Positions 43,119 through 51,203 of a stretch of DNA of 64,000 bases are shown one piece after another. The translations under genes and the position numbers were made by a program. The stretch comes from Rhodanobacter sp. OK091. GTDB lineage: Bacteria; Pseudomonadota; Gammaproteobacteria; Xanthomonadales; Rhodanobacteraceae. The notes below the pieces were generated by a model, which ran no database searches, was not told the DNA's origin, and worked only from the letters and a program-made list of their open reading frames with translations. The stretch lies in the NCBI RefSeq assembly GCF_900142825.1, contig NZ_FRCH01000003.1, forward strand, positions 124,001 through 188,000. Reading direction: 5' to 3'. Numbering within the stretch: position 1 is the stretch's first letter; every line of letters begins with the position of its first letter.

Positions 43119-44393
43119 CTAGAACGTGCCGGCAAGCTTGAAGATGGGCAGGTACAGCGCGACCACCATGCCGCCGACCAGGGTGCCGAGCACGACCATG
43201 ATGATAGGTTCGAGCAAGGTGGACAGGGTGTCGACCGCGTTGCTGACTTCTTCCTCGTAGAACTCGGCGACCTTGAACAGCATATTGTCGAGCGAGCCGG
43301 ATTCCTCACCGATCGCAGTCATCTGCACCACCATGTTGGGGAACAGGCCGGTCTGCTTCATCGCCAACTGCAACTGGTGACCCACTGAGATGTCGTCGCG
43401 CATCTGCTTGACGGCATCGCCATAGACCACGCTGCCGGTGGCCCCTGCCACCGCGTCCAGGGCCTCGACCAGCGGCACACCGGCGCGAAACGTCACGCCC
43501 AGTGTGCGGGCGAAGCGGGCGATCGCCGAATTGCGCACGATATTGCCCATTACAGGCATCTTCAAAGCCATTCGATCGAGGAAGTGCGCAAACTTCACCG
43601 AGCGCTTCTTGGCGATGACCAGTGCAGTAATACTGCCCACGATCACGCCGATCACCACCCACCAGTAGCTCTGCATGAACTCCGAGGCACTGACCAATAT
43701 CTGGGTTGGGGCGGGCAGCTGCGCGCCAGCGTCCTTAAAGGTTTTCGCAAACACCGGCACCACGAACAGCAGCATGATCAAGCAGACCATGAATACCACT
43801 GCCAGCACCATCATCGGGTAGAATAGGGCCTTCTTGATCTTCTTCTTGATCGCTTCCGTACGCTCCTTGTAGGTGGCGACGGTGTCCAGCACGGTATCCA
43901 GCACACCCGACGTTTCGCCGGCATGCACCAGGTTGCAGTAAAGCTCGTCGAACTGAACCGGATAGCGGCTCAGCGCCTCATGCAGCGCTGCACCGCCCTC
44001 GATGTTCTGCTTCACGTCGAGCAGGATGTTCTTGAAGCGGACGTTTTTCTGGCCGTCGGCGATGATGTCGAACGATTGCACCATCGGCACGCCGGACGCC
44101 ATCATGGTGGCGATCTGGCGACTGAAGATCGCGACATCGCCCGGTTTGACCGTGCTGCCGCTGGCGCCGAACAGCGGCTTGGAACGTTCCCGCACGGTCT
44201 GCGGGTTCATGCCCTGGCGGCGCAATTCGGCCTTGACCAGCGAAGCGTTCTTCGCCGGCATGTCACCCTTCATGCGTTTGCCGCGCTTGTCCAGTGCGAC
44301 CCACTCGTAGGTGGTCAGCTGGCTGACCGCGGCACGTTGCGCGCCGAGCGCACGCGTCTTGTCTGCGTTTAGCTTCGCGGTAGCCGTGGCCAT
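43119..44393 (-). CDS. pilC: type IV pilus inner-membrane platform protein PilC
   Basis: A 424-residue member of the GspF/PilC family with two GspF-type helical bundles (about residues 85-200 and 285-410) and three membrane segments. Characteristic are GDVAIFSRQIATMMASG, GETSGVLDTVLDTVATYKE and EESGSLDNMLFKVAEFYEEEV. It anchors the pilus machine and couples ATPases PilB and PilT to pilin movement. The ATG at 44393 is chosen over 44399 because AGGGGG then lies at a usual 9-base distance. No pilin gene separates it from pilB. Confidence 0.95.
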   Translation of the reverse strand: MATATAKLNADKTRALGAQRAAVSQLTTYEWVALDKRGKRMKGDMPAKNASLVKAELRRQGMNPQTVRERSKPLFGASGSTVKPGDVAIFSRQIATMMASGVPMVQSFDIIADGQKNVRFKNILLDVKQNIEGGAALHEALSRYPVQFDELYCNLVHAGETSGVLDTVLDTVATYKERTEAIKKKIKKALFYPMMVLAVVFMVCLIMLLFVVPVFAKTFKDAGAQLPAPTQILVSASEFMQSYWWVVIGVIVGSITALVIAKKRSVKFAHFLDRMALKMPVMGNIVRNSAIARFARTLGVTFRAGVPLVEALDAVAGATGSVVYGDAVKQMRDDISVGHQLQLAMKQTGLFPNMVVQMTAIGEESGSLDNMLFKVAEFYEEEVSNAVDTLSTLLEPIIMVVLGTLVGGMVVALYLPIFKLAGTF

Positions 44394-44423
44394 GAGCATC
44401 TTCCCCCTGTTGTTCGGTCCCCG

Positions 44424-44443
44424 AGCCGCCCAAGCGGGCGGCT
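44424..44443. promoter_or_regulatory. hairpin in the pilC leader
   Basis: A perfect 8-bp stem (agccgccc / gggcggct) with an AAGC loop lies in the 143-base pilB-pilC gap. Lacking a T-tract, it is more likely an mRNA processing or stability element than a terminator. Confidence 0.4.
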
Positions 44444-44536
44444 GACAAGGTATTTGTACAGCTTATGTCATTTTTGCGGCTGCAAACCGTGGCGCCGGAC
44501 GCAAGTTCGATGCTACGGATGTCCCATATTTCCGGT

Positions 44537-46258
44537 TTATTCCTTGGTCACGCGATCGATCTCGGTCAGGCTGGTCAGGCCTTGTTTCACCTTGAGCAGG
44601 GCCGACGCGCGCAGGTCATTGATCCCGGCGGCCTTGGCCACCTCGCTGATCTGCAGTGCATTGCCGCCTTGCAGGATGATTTTCTGAATATCCTCCAGCA
44701 TCGGCATGACCTGATAAATGCCGACCCGGCCCTTGTAGCCTTCGTTGCAGCCCTCGCAGCCACCGGCCTCGTAGATGGTCAGTCCGGCATCGATGTCGGA
44801 CTGGCTGAAGCCGGCTGCCAATAGCACCTGCGGCGGCAGATTCTGGGGCTTCTTGCAATCGTGCAGGCGGCGTGCCAAACGCTGGGCAATGATCAAGGTG
44901 ACCGACGAGGTGATGTTGTACGGGGCGATACCCATGTTCATCAGGCGCGCGATGGTCTGCGCGGCATCGTTGGTGTGCAGGGTGGACAGCACCATGTGAC
45001 CGGTCTGCGCCGCCTTGATCGCGATCTCGGCGGTTTCCAGGTCGCGGATTTCGCCGACCATGATCACGTCCGGATCCTGGCGCAGGAACGAGCGCAACGC
45101 GCTGGCAAACGTCATGCCTCGCTTGACGTTCTGCTGCACCTGGTTGATGCCCTCGACGCGGATTTCCACCGGGTCTTCCACCGTCGAGATATTGCGCTCG
45201 GCGGTGTTCAGCATATTCAGGCCGGTGTACAGCGACACCGTCTTGCCCGAGCCGGTTGGGCCGGTGACCAGTACCATGCCGTACGGCTTGTGGATCGCAT
45301 CGATGTAAAGCTTCTGCTGCTCCGGTTCATAGCCGAGTTTCTCGATGCCGATCCTGGCCGACGAGCCGTCCAGGATACGCAGCACGATCTTTTCGCCGAA
45401 CAGGGTCGGCAGCGAGCTCACGCGAAAGTCGATGGCACGGGTTTTGGAAAGATTGAGCTTGATGCGGCCGTCCTGGGGTACGCGCTTTTCGGCGATGTCC
45501 AGCTGCGCCATCACCTTGATGCGCGAGGCAATGCGGTTGGCCATCTTCATCGGCGGGCTGGCCACGGCCTTCAGCATGCCGTCCATGCGCAGACGCACCC
45601 GGTACTGGGTTTCGAACGGCTCGAAATGGATGTCCGAGGCGCCGCGACGAATCGCGTCGACCAGGATCTTGTTGACAAACTTCACCACCGGTGCATCGTC
45701 GTTGGCGTTCGCGTCGATACCGGTCGACTCGGCCTCCTCGTCGCCGACCTCAAGCTCGAGGCCGTCCAGATCGCCACCCCCCATATCAGGCATGGTGTCG
45801 CGCATGCTGTTGAGCAGGCCCTCGATCACCCGCTGTAGCGAGTTACGTTCGACCAGAATGGGCTCAACCATGCAGTTGGAGTGGAACTTGATCTCGTCCA
45901 GCGCATGCGACTGCATGGGATCGGCAATACCGACAAACAGGCGCTTGCCGCGGCGGAACAGCGGCAACGCCATATGCTTGGTGATCAGCGCCTCGCTGAT
46001 CAGATCCAGCGGCATGGTCGCCGGATTCAGCGTGGCCACATCCATCATCGGCATGCCGAATTCGGCCGAGGCGATCTGTGTCAACCGGCCGCTGTCGACC
46101 AGATTGTGATCGAGCAACCAGGCGCCCAGCGAGGCCTTCTGCTGGCCGCTGTCGGCCATCGCCTTGCGTACATCAGCCTCCGGCAGCACCCCTTCGGATA
46201 CCAAACGGCGGGCCATGCCGGACAGACCCACGAGCGATGGTTGCAGCTGAGATGACAT
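44537..46258 (-). CDS. pilB: type IV pilus extension ATPase PilB
   Basis: A 573-residue hexameric AAA-type ATPase that powers pilus assembly. The N-terminal GspE-like N1 domain (residues 1-150) is complete; Walker A is GPTGSGKTVSLYTGL, the Asp box is ISTVEDPVEIRVEGI, Walker B is DVIMVGEIRDLETAE, and the His box is LSTLHTNDA. The zinc-binding cysteines are in CKKPQNLP and CEGCNEGY. It is the first pil gene of a minus-strand unit and is divergent from a polysaccharide glycosyltransferase. Confidence 0.96.
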   Translation of the reverse strand: MSSQLQPSLVGLSGMARRLVSEGVLPEADVRKAMADSGQQKASLGAWLLDHNLVDSGRLTQIASAEFGMPMMDVATLNPATMPLDLISEALITKHMALPLFRRGKRLFVGIADPMQSHALDEIKFHSNCMVEPILVERNSLQRVIEGLLNSMRDTMPDMGGGDLDGLELEVGDEEAESTGIDANANDDAPVVKFVNKILVDAIRRGASDIHFEPFETQYRVRLRMDGMLKAVASPPMKMANRIASRIKVMAQLDIAEKRVPQDGRIKLNLSKTRAIDFRVSSLPTLFGEKIVLRILDGSSARIGIEKLGYEPEQQKLYIDAIHKPYGMVLVTGPTGSGKTVSLYTGLNMLNTAERNISTVEDPVEIRVEGINQVQQNVKRGMTFASALRSFLRQDPDVIMVGEIRDLETAEIAIKAAQTGHMVLSTLHTNDAAQTIARLMNMGIAPYNITSSVTLIIAQRLARRLHDCKKPQNLPPQVLLAAGFSQSDIDAGLTIYEAGGCEGCNEGYKGRVGIYQVMPMLEDIQKIILQGGNALQISEVAKAAGINDLRASALLKVKQGLTSLTEIDRVTKE

Positions 46259-46494
46259 AACCTACTCGACCTTGCCCCTGTATGTGGTTGAATCTACCGC
46301 AGTCTGGCCCCCAGGTCATCCATTCCCTGCGGGCTGGAGGTGGCAGGGTGATGCGGTGCACAAGCTGTACCCACCCGGCTTGCGTATGTGCTTGCGGTCG
46401 CCCAGCAGTCCGTCCATTTACGCGAGGGGGAGGCGCAGTAGGGCGATCCCCTGAAAACTGCAACCCATCCTCAACCTCCACTTGGCCTTCACGC

Positions 46495-46500
46495 TATGAT
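46495..46500 (+). promoter_or_regulatory. candidate -10 box before the GT2 gene
   Basis: TATGAT about 26 bases upstream of the proposed TTG start. No good -35 is seen at 17 bases, so this is a weak promoter call. Confidence 0.3.
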
Positions 46501-46525
46501 CTCCCTTCACACGGGGAGCCATCTG

Positions 46526-47380
46526 TTGAACCGCTTGAGTATCATCCTGCCCGCCAAAAACGAGGCACCCGCGCTGGCCGCACTCCTGCCACGCCTGCGC
46601 GCTACGCACCCCGACGCCGAGATCATCGTGGTCGACGACGGCTCCACCGACGACACCCGCATCATCTGCAAAAGCTGCGGTGTCGAATGCCTGTCGTCAC
46701 CGTATTCGATGGGCAATGGCGCGGCGATCAAGCGTGGCGCCCGCGCTGCCACCGGCGACATCCTGGTGTTCATGGATGGCGACGGCCAGCATGACCCGGC
46801 CGATATCGCGCGCCTGCTCGATCAACTGAACCGGGGCTACGACATGGTCGTCGGTGCACGCGACTGGAGCAGCCAGGCTGGCGTGGGACGCGGTTTGGCC
46901 AATACGCTGTACAACTGGCTGGCCACCCGTATGACCGGCCACCCGGTGTTGGACCTCACCTCCGGCTTCCGTGCCGTGCGCGCAGACAAGTTCCGCGAAT
47001 TCCTGCATCTGCTGCCGAACGGGTTCAGCTACCCCACCACCAGCACCATGGCGTTCTTCCGCAGCGCCTACCCGGTCGCCTACGTCCCGATCAAGGCCGC
47101 CCAGCGCATCGGCAAGAGCCACATCAAGCCCTTGCGCGACGGCGTGCGCTTTCTGTTGATCATCTTCAAGATCGCTACGCTGTATTCGCCATTGAAGTTG
47201 TTTGTGCCAGCTAGTGCGATGTTCTTTTTACTGGGTTTTGCCAATTACGCATGGACGTTCATGCACGAGGGCAGGCTTACCAACGGTAGCACGTTGATGT
47301 GGAGCGCGGCGGTCATCGTATTTCTGATTGGACTTATATCCGAACAGATTACGGCACTGACATATAGGCGTGATGTGTGA
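46526..47380 (+). CDS. GT2 family glycosyltransferase (DPM1/ArnC-like)
   Basis: A 284-residue membrane-anchored glycosyltransferase. The GT-A domain has LSIILPAKNEAPAL, the nucleotide-binding VDDGSTDDT, the metal-binding DGDGQHDP and the acceptor-side RDWSS. Two membrane helices lie near the C-terminus (LKLFVPASAMFFLLGFANYA and LMWSAAVIVFLIGLIS). It probably moves a sugar to undecaprenyl phosphate or onto a lipid-linked glycan. The TTG at 46526 is preferred because GGGGAG lies seven bases before it and homologues begin with NRLSIILP; an ATG at 46496 would add ten residues. The next gene overlaps its stop. Confidence 0.88.
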   Translation: MNRLSIILPAKNEAPALAALLPRLRATHPDAEIIVVDDGSTDDTRIICKSCGVECLSSPYSMGNGAAIKRGARAATGDILVFMDGDGQHDPADIARLLDQLNRGYDMVVGARDWSSQAGVGRGLANTLYNWLATRMTGHPVLDLTSGFRAVRADKFREFLHLLPNGFSYPTTSTMAFFRSAYPVAYVPIKAAQRIGKSHIKPLRDGVRFLLIIFKIATLYSPLKLFVPASAMFFLLGFANYAWTFMHEGRLTNGSTLMWSAAVIVFLIGLISEQITALTYRRDV

Positions 47381-48504
47381 AGTCGATGGCAAGGCGGCTG
47401 GTTTTTGTAGTGGGCACGCGAGCGCAGCTGATCAAGGTCGCGCCTGTCGTAGCGGCGTGTGAGCGCAATAAACTCCCGTCGATTCTGTTAATGACTGGAC
47501 AACACCATGAAACAATGCAGGATCTTATCGACGAATTCGGTATCACCTCGCCGCAGATTCCAATTATGCAATCAGCAGAACATTCCACTGTTTTTTCCCT
47601 GCTACGTTGGCTCCCTACGGCTTATAGAGGCATAAGAGAGAAACTGCGCGATTTTGCAAAAATGTATGGAAACACAACATACGTTTTGGTTCATGGCGAC
47701 ACGCTTTCGACTCTTATAGCTGCGTTTGCAGCACGTCGCTGCGGTATTCGTGTCGTACATCTGGAGAGCGGGCTGAGCTCGGGTAAGTTGTTCAACCCAT
47801 TCCCGGAAGAATTGTTTAGACGACTTGTCTTTCGGATGACGGACATTGCGCTGTGTCCGAATGCTGGCGCGACTGAATATATGCGTCGCCGTGGTTGCTT
47901 TAGTGTCATGAATACCGATGGGAACTCCATCATTGATGCGGTGCGCCTGACAGGGGCAGTGAGTATCGTTTCAGACCCAAACCATCCTTATCTCTTGGTG
48001 TCTCTGCACCGCTTCCAAAATCTGTATGACTCGAAGCGGTTGCGTCAGCTGGTTGAGCTCGTGGAGAGTCTGGCGATCCAGTTTTCGGTGCGATTCGTGA
48101 TACATCCTGCGACGCGTGGAAGGTTGGCCCGCGAGGGATTGCTAAATCAATTGGCATCCAATTCTAATATCAATCTCCTTCCACGCATGGGCTATCGGGA
48201 TTTCATTCGACTGGCGGCGGGTGCAGCCTGCGTGTTGACAGATGGAGGTTCCAACCAAGAGGAGCTGGCCGCACTCGGTGTTCCTACCATCGTTATGCGT
48301 TCATACACGGAGCGACCGGATGGCCTGGGCGCCAACGCAGTCATGGAGGGCAACGTGTCTGAAGGCGTCGAGCACTACATTCTCAAAAAACACTTTGAGT
48401 GTCTTCGCCGCTCACCCGCAAACCTCAGCGAGAGCGGTCCTTCCGATCGAATAGCGAGTTTCCTCGGTGGCGATGGCGATATTGAAAGGCAGGTTCCCGC
48501 ATAA
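47377..48504 (+). CDS. WecB-like UDP-GlcNAc 2-epimerase homologue, divergent site
   Basis: A 375-residue GT-B-fold protein of the non-hydrolysing UDP-GlcNAc 2-epimerase family. Family landmarks persist in altered form: GTRAQLIK (usually GTRPExIK), TGQHHETM, LVHGDTLST, HLESGLS (usually HVEAGLR), FPEELFRRLV, LHRFQN (usually THRREN) and TDGGSNQEE (usually TDSGGxQEE). It may use a different sugar nucleotide or be a glycosyltransferase-like relative. Base composition is distinctly A+T-richer than in neighbours. GTG at 47377 overlaps the previous stop; ATG at 47386 is an alternative. Confidence 0.78.
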   Translation: MKSMARRLVFVVGTRAQLIKVAPVVAACERNKLPSILLMTGQHHETMQDLIDEFGITSPQIPIMQSAEHSTVFSLLRWLPTAYRGIREKLRDFAKMYGNTTYVLVHGDTLSTLIAAFAARRCGIRVVHLESGLSSGKLFNPFPEELFRRLVFRMTDIALCPNAGATEYMRRRGCFSVMNTDGNSIIDAVRLTGAVSIVSDPNHPYLLVSLHRFQNLYDSKRLRQLVELVESLAIQFSVRFVIHPATRGRLAREGLLNQLASNSNINLLPRMGYRDFIRLAAGAACVLTDGGSNQEELAALGVPTIVMRSYTERPDGLGANAVMEGNVSEGVEHYILKKHFECLRRSPANLSESGPSDRIASFLGGDGDIERQVPA

Positions 48505-48667
48505 GGTTCGCCCAAGAAATAGGTCATGGCTTGTGGCGATACTAGTCATATAGGCACGTGTCCGAAGCAACGATTCACATTTACCTTGGTTCGGTCGGCG
48601 ATAATTTAACAATTACCGAAAAAGTCTCGCTCGTACAAGTTCTAGTGGCGAATGTCGATGGAGTATG

Positions 48668-48885
48668 TTGGGCGCCGGCGTACATCTTCTTCAGGTGCCG
48701 TTCTCGTCCCGCAGCTCCTTGAGCCGGGACACCAACGACGCGTTCATACCGCCGAACTTGCTGCGCCACTTGTAGAAGGTTGCCGAGCTGATGCCGTGCT
48801 TGCGGCACAGCTCCTTGATCGGCAGACCGGCGTCCGCCTCGCGCAGGAAGCCGATGATCTGTTCTTCGGTAAACCGCCTCTTCAC
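48668..48885 (-). pseudogene. IS3-family transposase OrfA, frameshifted and truncated
   Basis: The frame starts at a GTG at 48885 with GGAG seven bases ahead and codes KRRFTEEQIIGFLREADAG and ISSATFYKWRSKFGGMNAS, the typical helix-turn-helix of OrfA. It ends early at a TGA at 48691 after LRDENGT. The expected continuation (LKKMYAGAQ) occurs in another frame right after, which fits a single-base deletion near 48699. The catalytic OrfB part (DDE) is absent. Confidence 0.82.
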
Positions 48886-48957
48886 GTCCAATCTCCTTCG
48901 GTTGGGGGATTGGACTCCAAACTGCGGTGCTACTCAAAACCGGGGGGGCGTCCGGAC
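48668..48957 (-). mobile_element. IS3-family insertion sequence remnant
   Basis: About 290 bases of an IS3-family element, keeping one end and most of orfA but no orfB. The preserved end carries sequence like GGTTTTGAGTAGCACCGCAG (reading on the minus strand), followed by AAGGAGATTGGAC and the orfA start. Similarity stops just after the coding segment KKMYAGAQ. The outer end position is approximate. Confidence 0.75.
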
Positions 48958-49092
48958 GTCGAATCTGCAGCATCAGCGTATTAAGCGCGCAACGTTTGAG
49001 ATTGAGTATACGTAGTCCGTCGTGGCTAGTCTTTTGGCCAAGGCGCTCGATAGCCTGCTGATGCCGTTGCGCGAGATCATTACGACGCTCAT

Positions 49093-50181
49093 TTAGGGGT
49101 TTTGGCGTTGGGATACGGATGTCAATAGATAATCCAGCCGCTGTGCCTGTATGGCCCAGGTGGGGCGGGAGCCGTAGTCTGCGCGTGGCACCGCAAGCAG
49201 GTCGAGAATGCGTTCCGCAAACGCCTCAGTGTCACCCACCGGCACCAAGTATTCAGGTCGGTTACCCAGCATCCAGCGCACGGGTTCTGTGGCGGTGGCA
49301 ACGACTGGCACGCCACAAGCCATCGCTTCGCATAACTTGGCTGGATAGCTGTAGCGTCCGAAACCCGTATCGGCGGTGATGACGCAGGCAATGTCGAGTG
49401 CATTGATCAGCAGCGGCAATTGCGCGTCTGGAACATACCCAGAGCCGATTACGCCTGGCTCTTTCAACGCGTACTCTGGTGGACGGCCGCTAAGTACCAG
49501 TTGGAGATCGGGACGCGTAGCGCGCGCGCGTCGGAACGCATCCAGCAACATGTCAGTGCCACGGTTTCGCGCCCAGCTGCCGACATAGCCCATGAGTGGG
49601 GTGCCATGTGGCAGGCCGAGCTGCTGGCGACATTGCGATTTGTCTTGCGGAGTGAATTCCGGATCAGCCGCCATCGGTAGGACTTCAACATCATGGCCCC
49701 CGCGGCGATGTGATTGCAGTCGCTGAGCAAGCTGGGGGCCTGCTGCCGTTACAAGGTCGGCGTTGCGTACCGAGCGGCGCCAAAGCCAATGCAGTGGGAA
49801 GTTCCAGGGCATATAGGCTTCAAAGTTGTCGTAGGCATCAACTGCCAGTCGAGCACCACAGCGCGAGGCCACTCGTTGAGCAAGCGAACCAAATGACGCA
49901 TCAGACATGCCAAGCACCCAATTCGGACGAAAGGCTGCTGCCTCATGTTCAACGCGTTGCAATAACCCGATAGGTCCGAGAGTACGGATGTCGTGACTAA
50001 TCCATTCTCCGCCGTCGGTAGATGTCCGAATCGATGGCCTACCGCGATGGCCGCATAAGACCACGCCCACGTCGTGCCCCATTGAAGCCAATGCGACTGG
50101 AAGATGGTAAAAGCGCCCGTAAGGGCGTTCCATCAAATCGCGTTGTTGCGGGTCGCGTTTACAGAGGAATAGAAGACGCAC
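49093..50181 (-). CDS. GT4 family glycosyltransferase
   Basis: A 362-residue GT-B glycosyltransferase. The N-terminal domain starts MRLLFLCKRDPQQRD and binds an acceptor; the donor-binding domain has MGYVGSWARNRGTDMLLDAF and the GT4 Glu motif (SYPAKLCEAMACGVPVVAT), with a Lys-Leu-Cys-Glu loop. It would add one sugar of the polysaccharide in the cytoplasm. It is the last gene of the leftward array, 56 bases after the dehydratase-like gene. Confidence 0.88.
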   Translation of the reverse strand: MRLLFLCKRDPQQRDLMERPYGRFYHLPVALASMGHDVGVVLCGHRGRPSIRTSTDGGEWISHDIRTLGPIGLLQRVEHEAAAFRPNWVLGMSDASFGSLAQRVASRCGARLAVDAYDNFEAYMPWNFPLHWLWRRSVRNADLVTAAGPQLAQRLQSHRRGGHDVEVLPMAADPEFTPQDKSQCRQQLGLPHGTPLMGYVGSWARNRGTDMLLDAFRRARATRPDLQLVLSGRPPEYALKEPGVIGSGYVPDAQLPLLINALDIACVITADTGFGRYSYPAKLCEAMACGVPVVATATEPVRWMLGNRPEYLVPVGDTEAFAERILDLLAVPRADYGSRPTWAIQAQRLDYLLTSVSQRQNP

Positions 50182-50237
50182 GATAGAAGAGTCGATGCCA
50201 AAAAATTATAGCGAGTATAGAGACGTCCACCGTAGCT

Positions 50238-51197
50238 TCATTGAGCAACGTGTTCGGCAGCGAGCATTGCCTGTATGACGCCCCTCATGTCGTATTTTGC
50301 CTGCCAGTCGAGCAATTGTAGAGCTTTTCCAGGGTTTGCCATGTTCTTCCTCAAATCGGTTGGCCGGAAGAGTTGAGGGTCGACGCTGACGTGATCACGC
50401 CAGTTAAGACCAAGCTCCGAAAATGCGAAATCTACGAATTCCTCCAACGTGTGGCTCGCCCCGGTAGCGATGACGAAGTCATCCGGCTTCTCAAGCTGAA
50501 GCATTCGCCACATCGCCTCGACGTATTCGGGTGCCCAGCCCCAGTCACGAGAAATGGAAAGGTTGCCAAGTAGCAACCTCTCTGTGCTGCCCTGCGCAAT
50601 ACGCGATGCCGTGGCGATGACTTTTCGCGTGACGAAGCGTTCGGGTCGTAGTGGCGACTCGTGGTTGAAAAGGATGCCGGTACACGCAAACAGCTCATAG
50701 GCTTCGCGATAATTTGCCACTTCCCAAAAAGCGGCAGCTTTCGCTACTGCATAGGGGCTGCGCGGTCGAAAGGGTGTTGACTCGTTGCAAGTCACCTCCG
50801 GGGCATCACCGAAACATTCGCCCGAACCTGCGTTGTACAGCCTCATGGGCTTACCCGTGAAACGAATGGCTTCGAGCAGGTTGAGCGTTGCGATGCTGAT
50901 GCTCTCCAATGTTTCGACCGGCTGGTCGAAAGACAGGCCAACTGAGCTTTGACCAGCAAGATTGTAGATTTCGTCTGGATGAATCTTGACCAGAGCTTGT
51001 AGCACGCTGCGGAAGTCAGTGACGGCGATGGAAACGCATTGAATTTCGTCTCGAATGCCGAGTGTCCGAAGATTCGCGAAACCAGAGACCTGGGCGTCGC
51101 GGGATGACCCATAGACTTCGTAGCCCTTGCTGAGCAACAGTTTCGCCAAGTAGCTACCGTCCTGGCCACCGACGCCGCAAATCAGTGCACGTTTCAT
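50238..51197 (-). CDS. GDP-mannose 4,6-dehydratase family SDR (second homologue)
   Basis: A 319-residue extended SDR. The NAD(P)-binding loop is GVGGQDGSYLA (close to the GMD form [11 protein letters not shown]), the catalytic pair is in SPYAVAKAAAFW and GSGECFGD replaces STSELYG, retaining the catalytic Glu. FNHESPLRPERFVTRK and RDWGWAPEYVEAMW are GMD-like. It is shorter than the true gmd at 62287 and lacks a stretch near the C-terminus. It may be a second dehydratase or a reductase/epimerase acting on a GDP-sugar. Placed between two GT4 genes. Confidence 0.85.
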   Translation of the reverse strand: MKRALICGVGGQDGSYLAKLLLSKGYEVYGSSRDAQVSGFANLRTLGIRDEIQCVSIAVTDFRSVLQALVKIHPDEIYNLAGQSSVGLSFDQPVETLESISIATLNLLEAIRFTGKPMRLYNAGSGECFGDAPEVTCNESTPFRPRSPYAVAKAAAFWEVANYREAYELFACTGILFNHESPLRPERFVTRKVIATASRIAQGSTERLLLGNLSISRDWGWAPEYVEAMWRMLQLEKPDDFVIATGASHTLEEFVDFAFSELGLNWRDHVSVDPQLFRPTDLRKNMANPGKALQLLDWQAKYDMRGVIQAMLAAEHVAQ

Positions 51198-51203
51198 GGA
51201 TTC

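Larger units (their letters stand above)
48505..49092. other. 588-bp gap holding an IS remnant
   Basis: Between the WecB-like gene and the leftward polysaccharide array. It contains the IS3-family fragment at 48668-48957, flanked by A+T-rich sequence with no confident genes. A 24-codon GTG frame at 49022-49096 is too short to support. Confidence 0.6.

Noticed and set aside
46496..46525. ATG at 46496 as start of the GT2 gene
   Set aside because: No ribosome site, and its bases form the candidate -10 box; the TTG at 46526 has GGGGAG at the right distance.
49022..49096. 24-codon GTG frame ending near the GT4 stop
   Set aside because: Too short, no ribosome site and overlaps the stop of the leftward gene.
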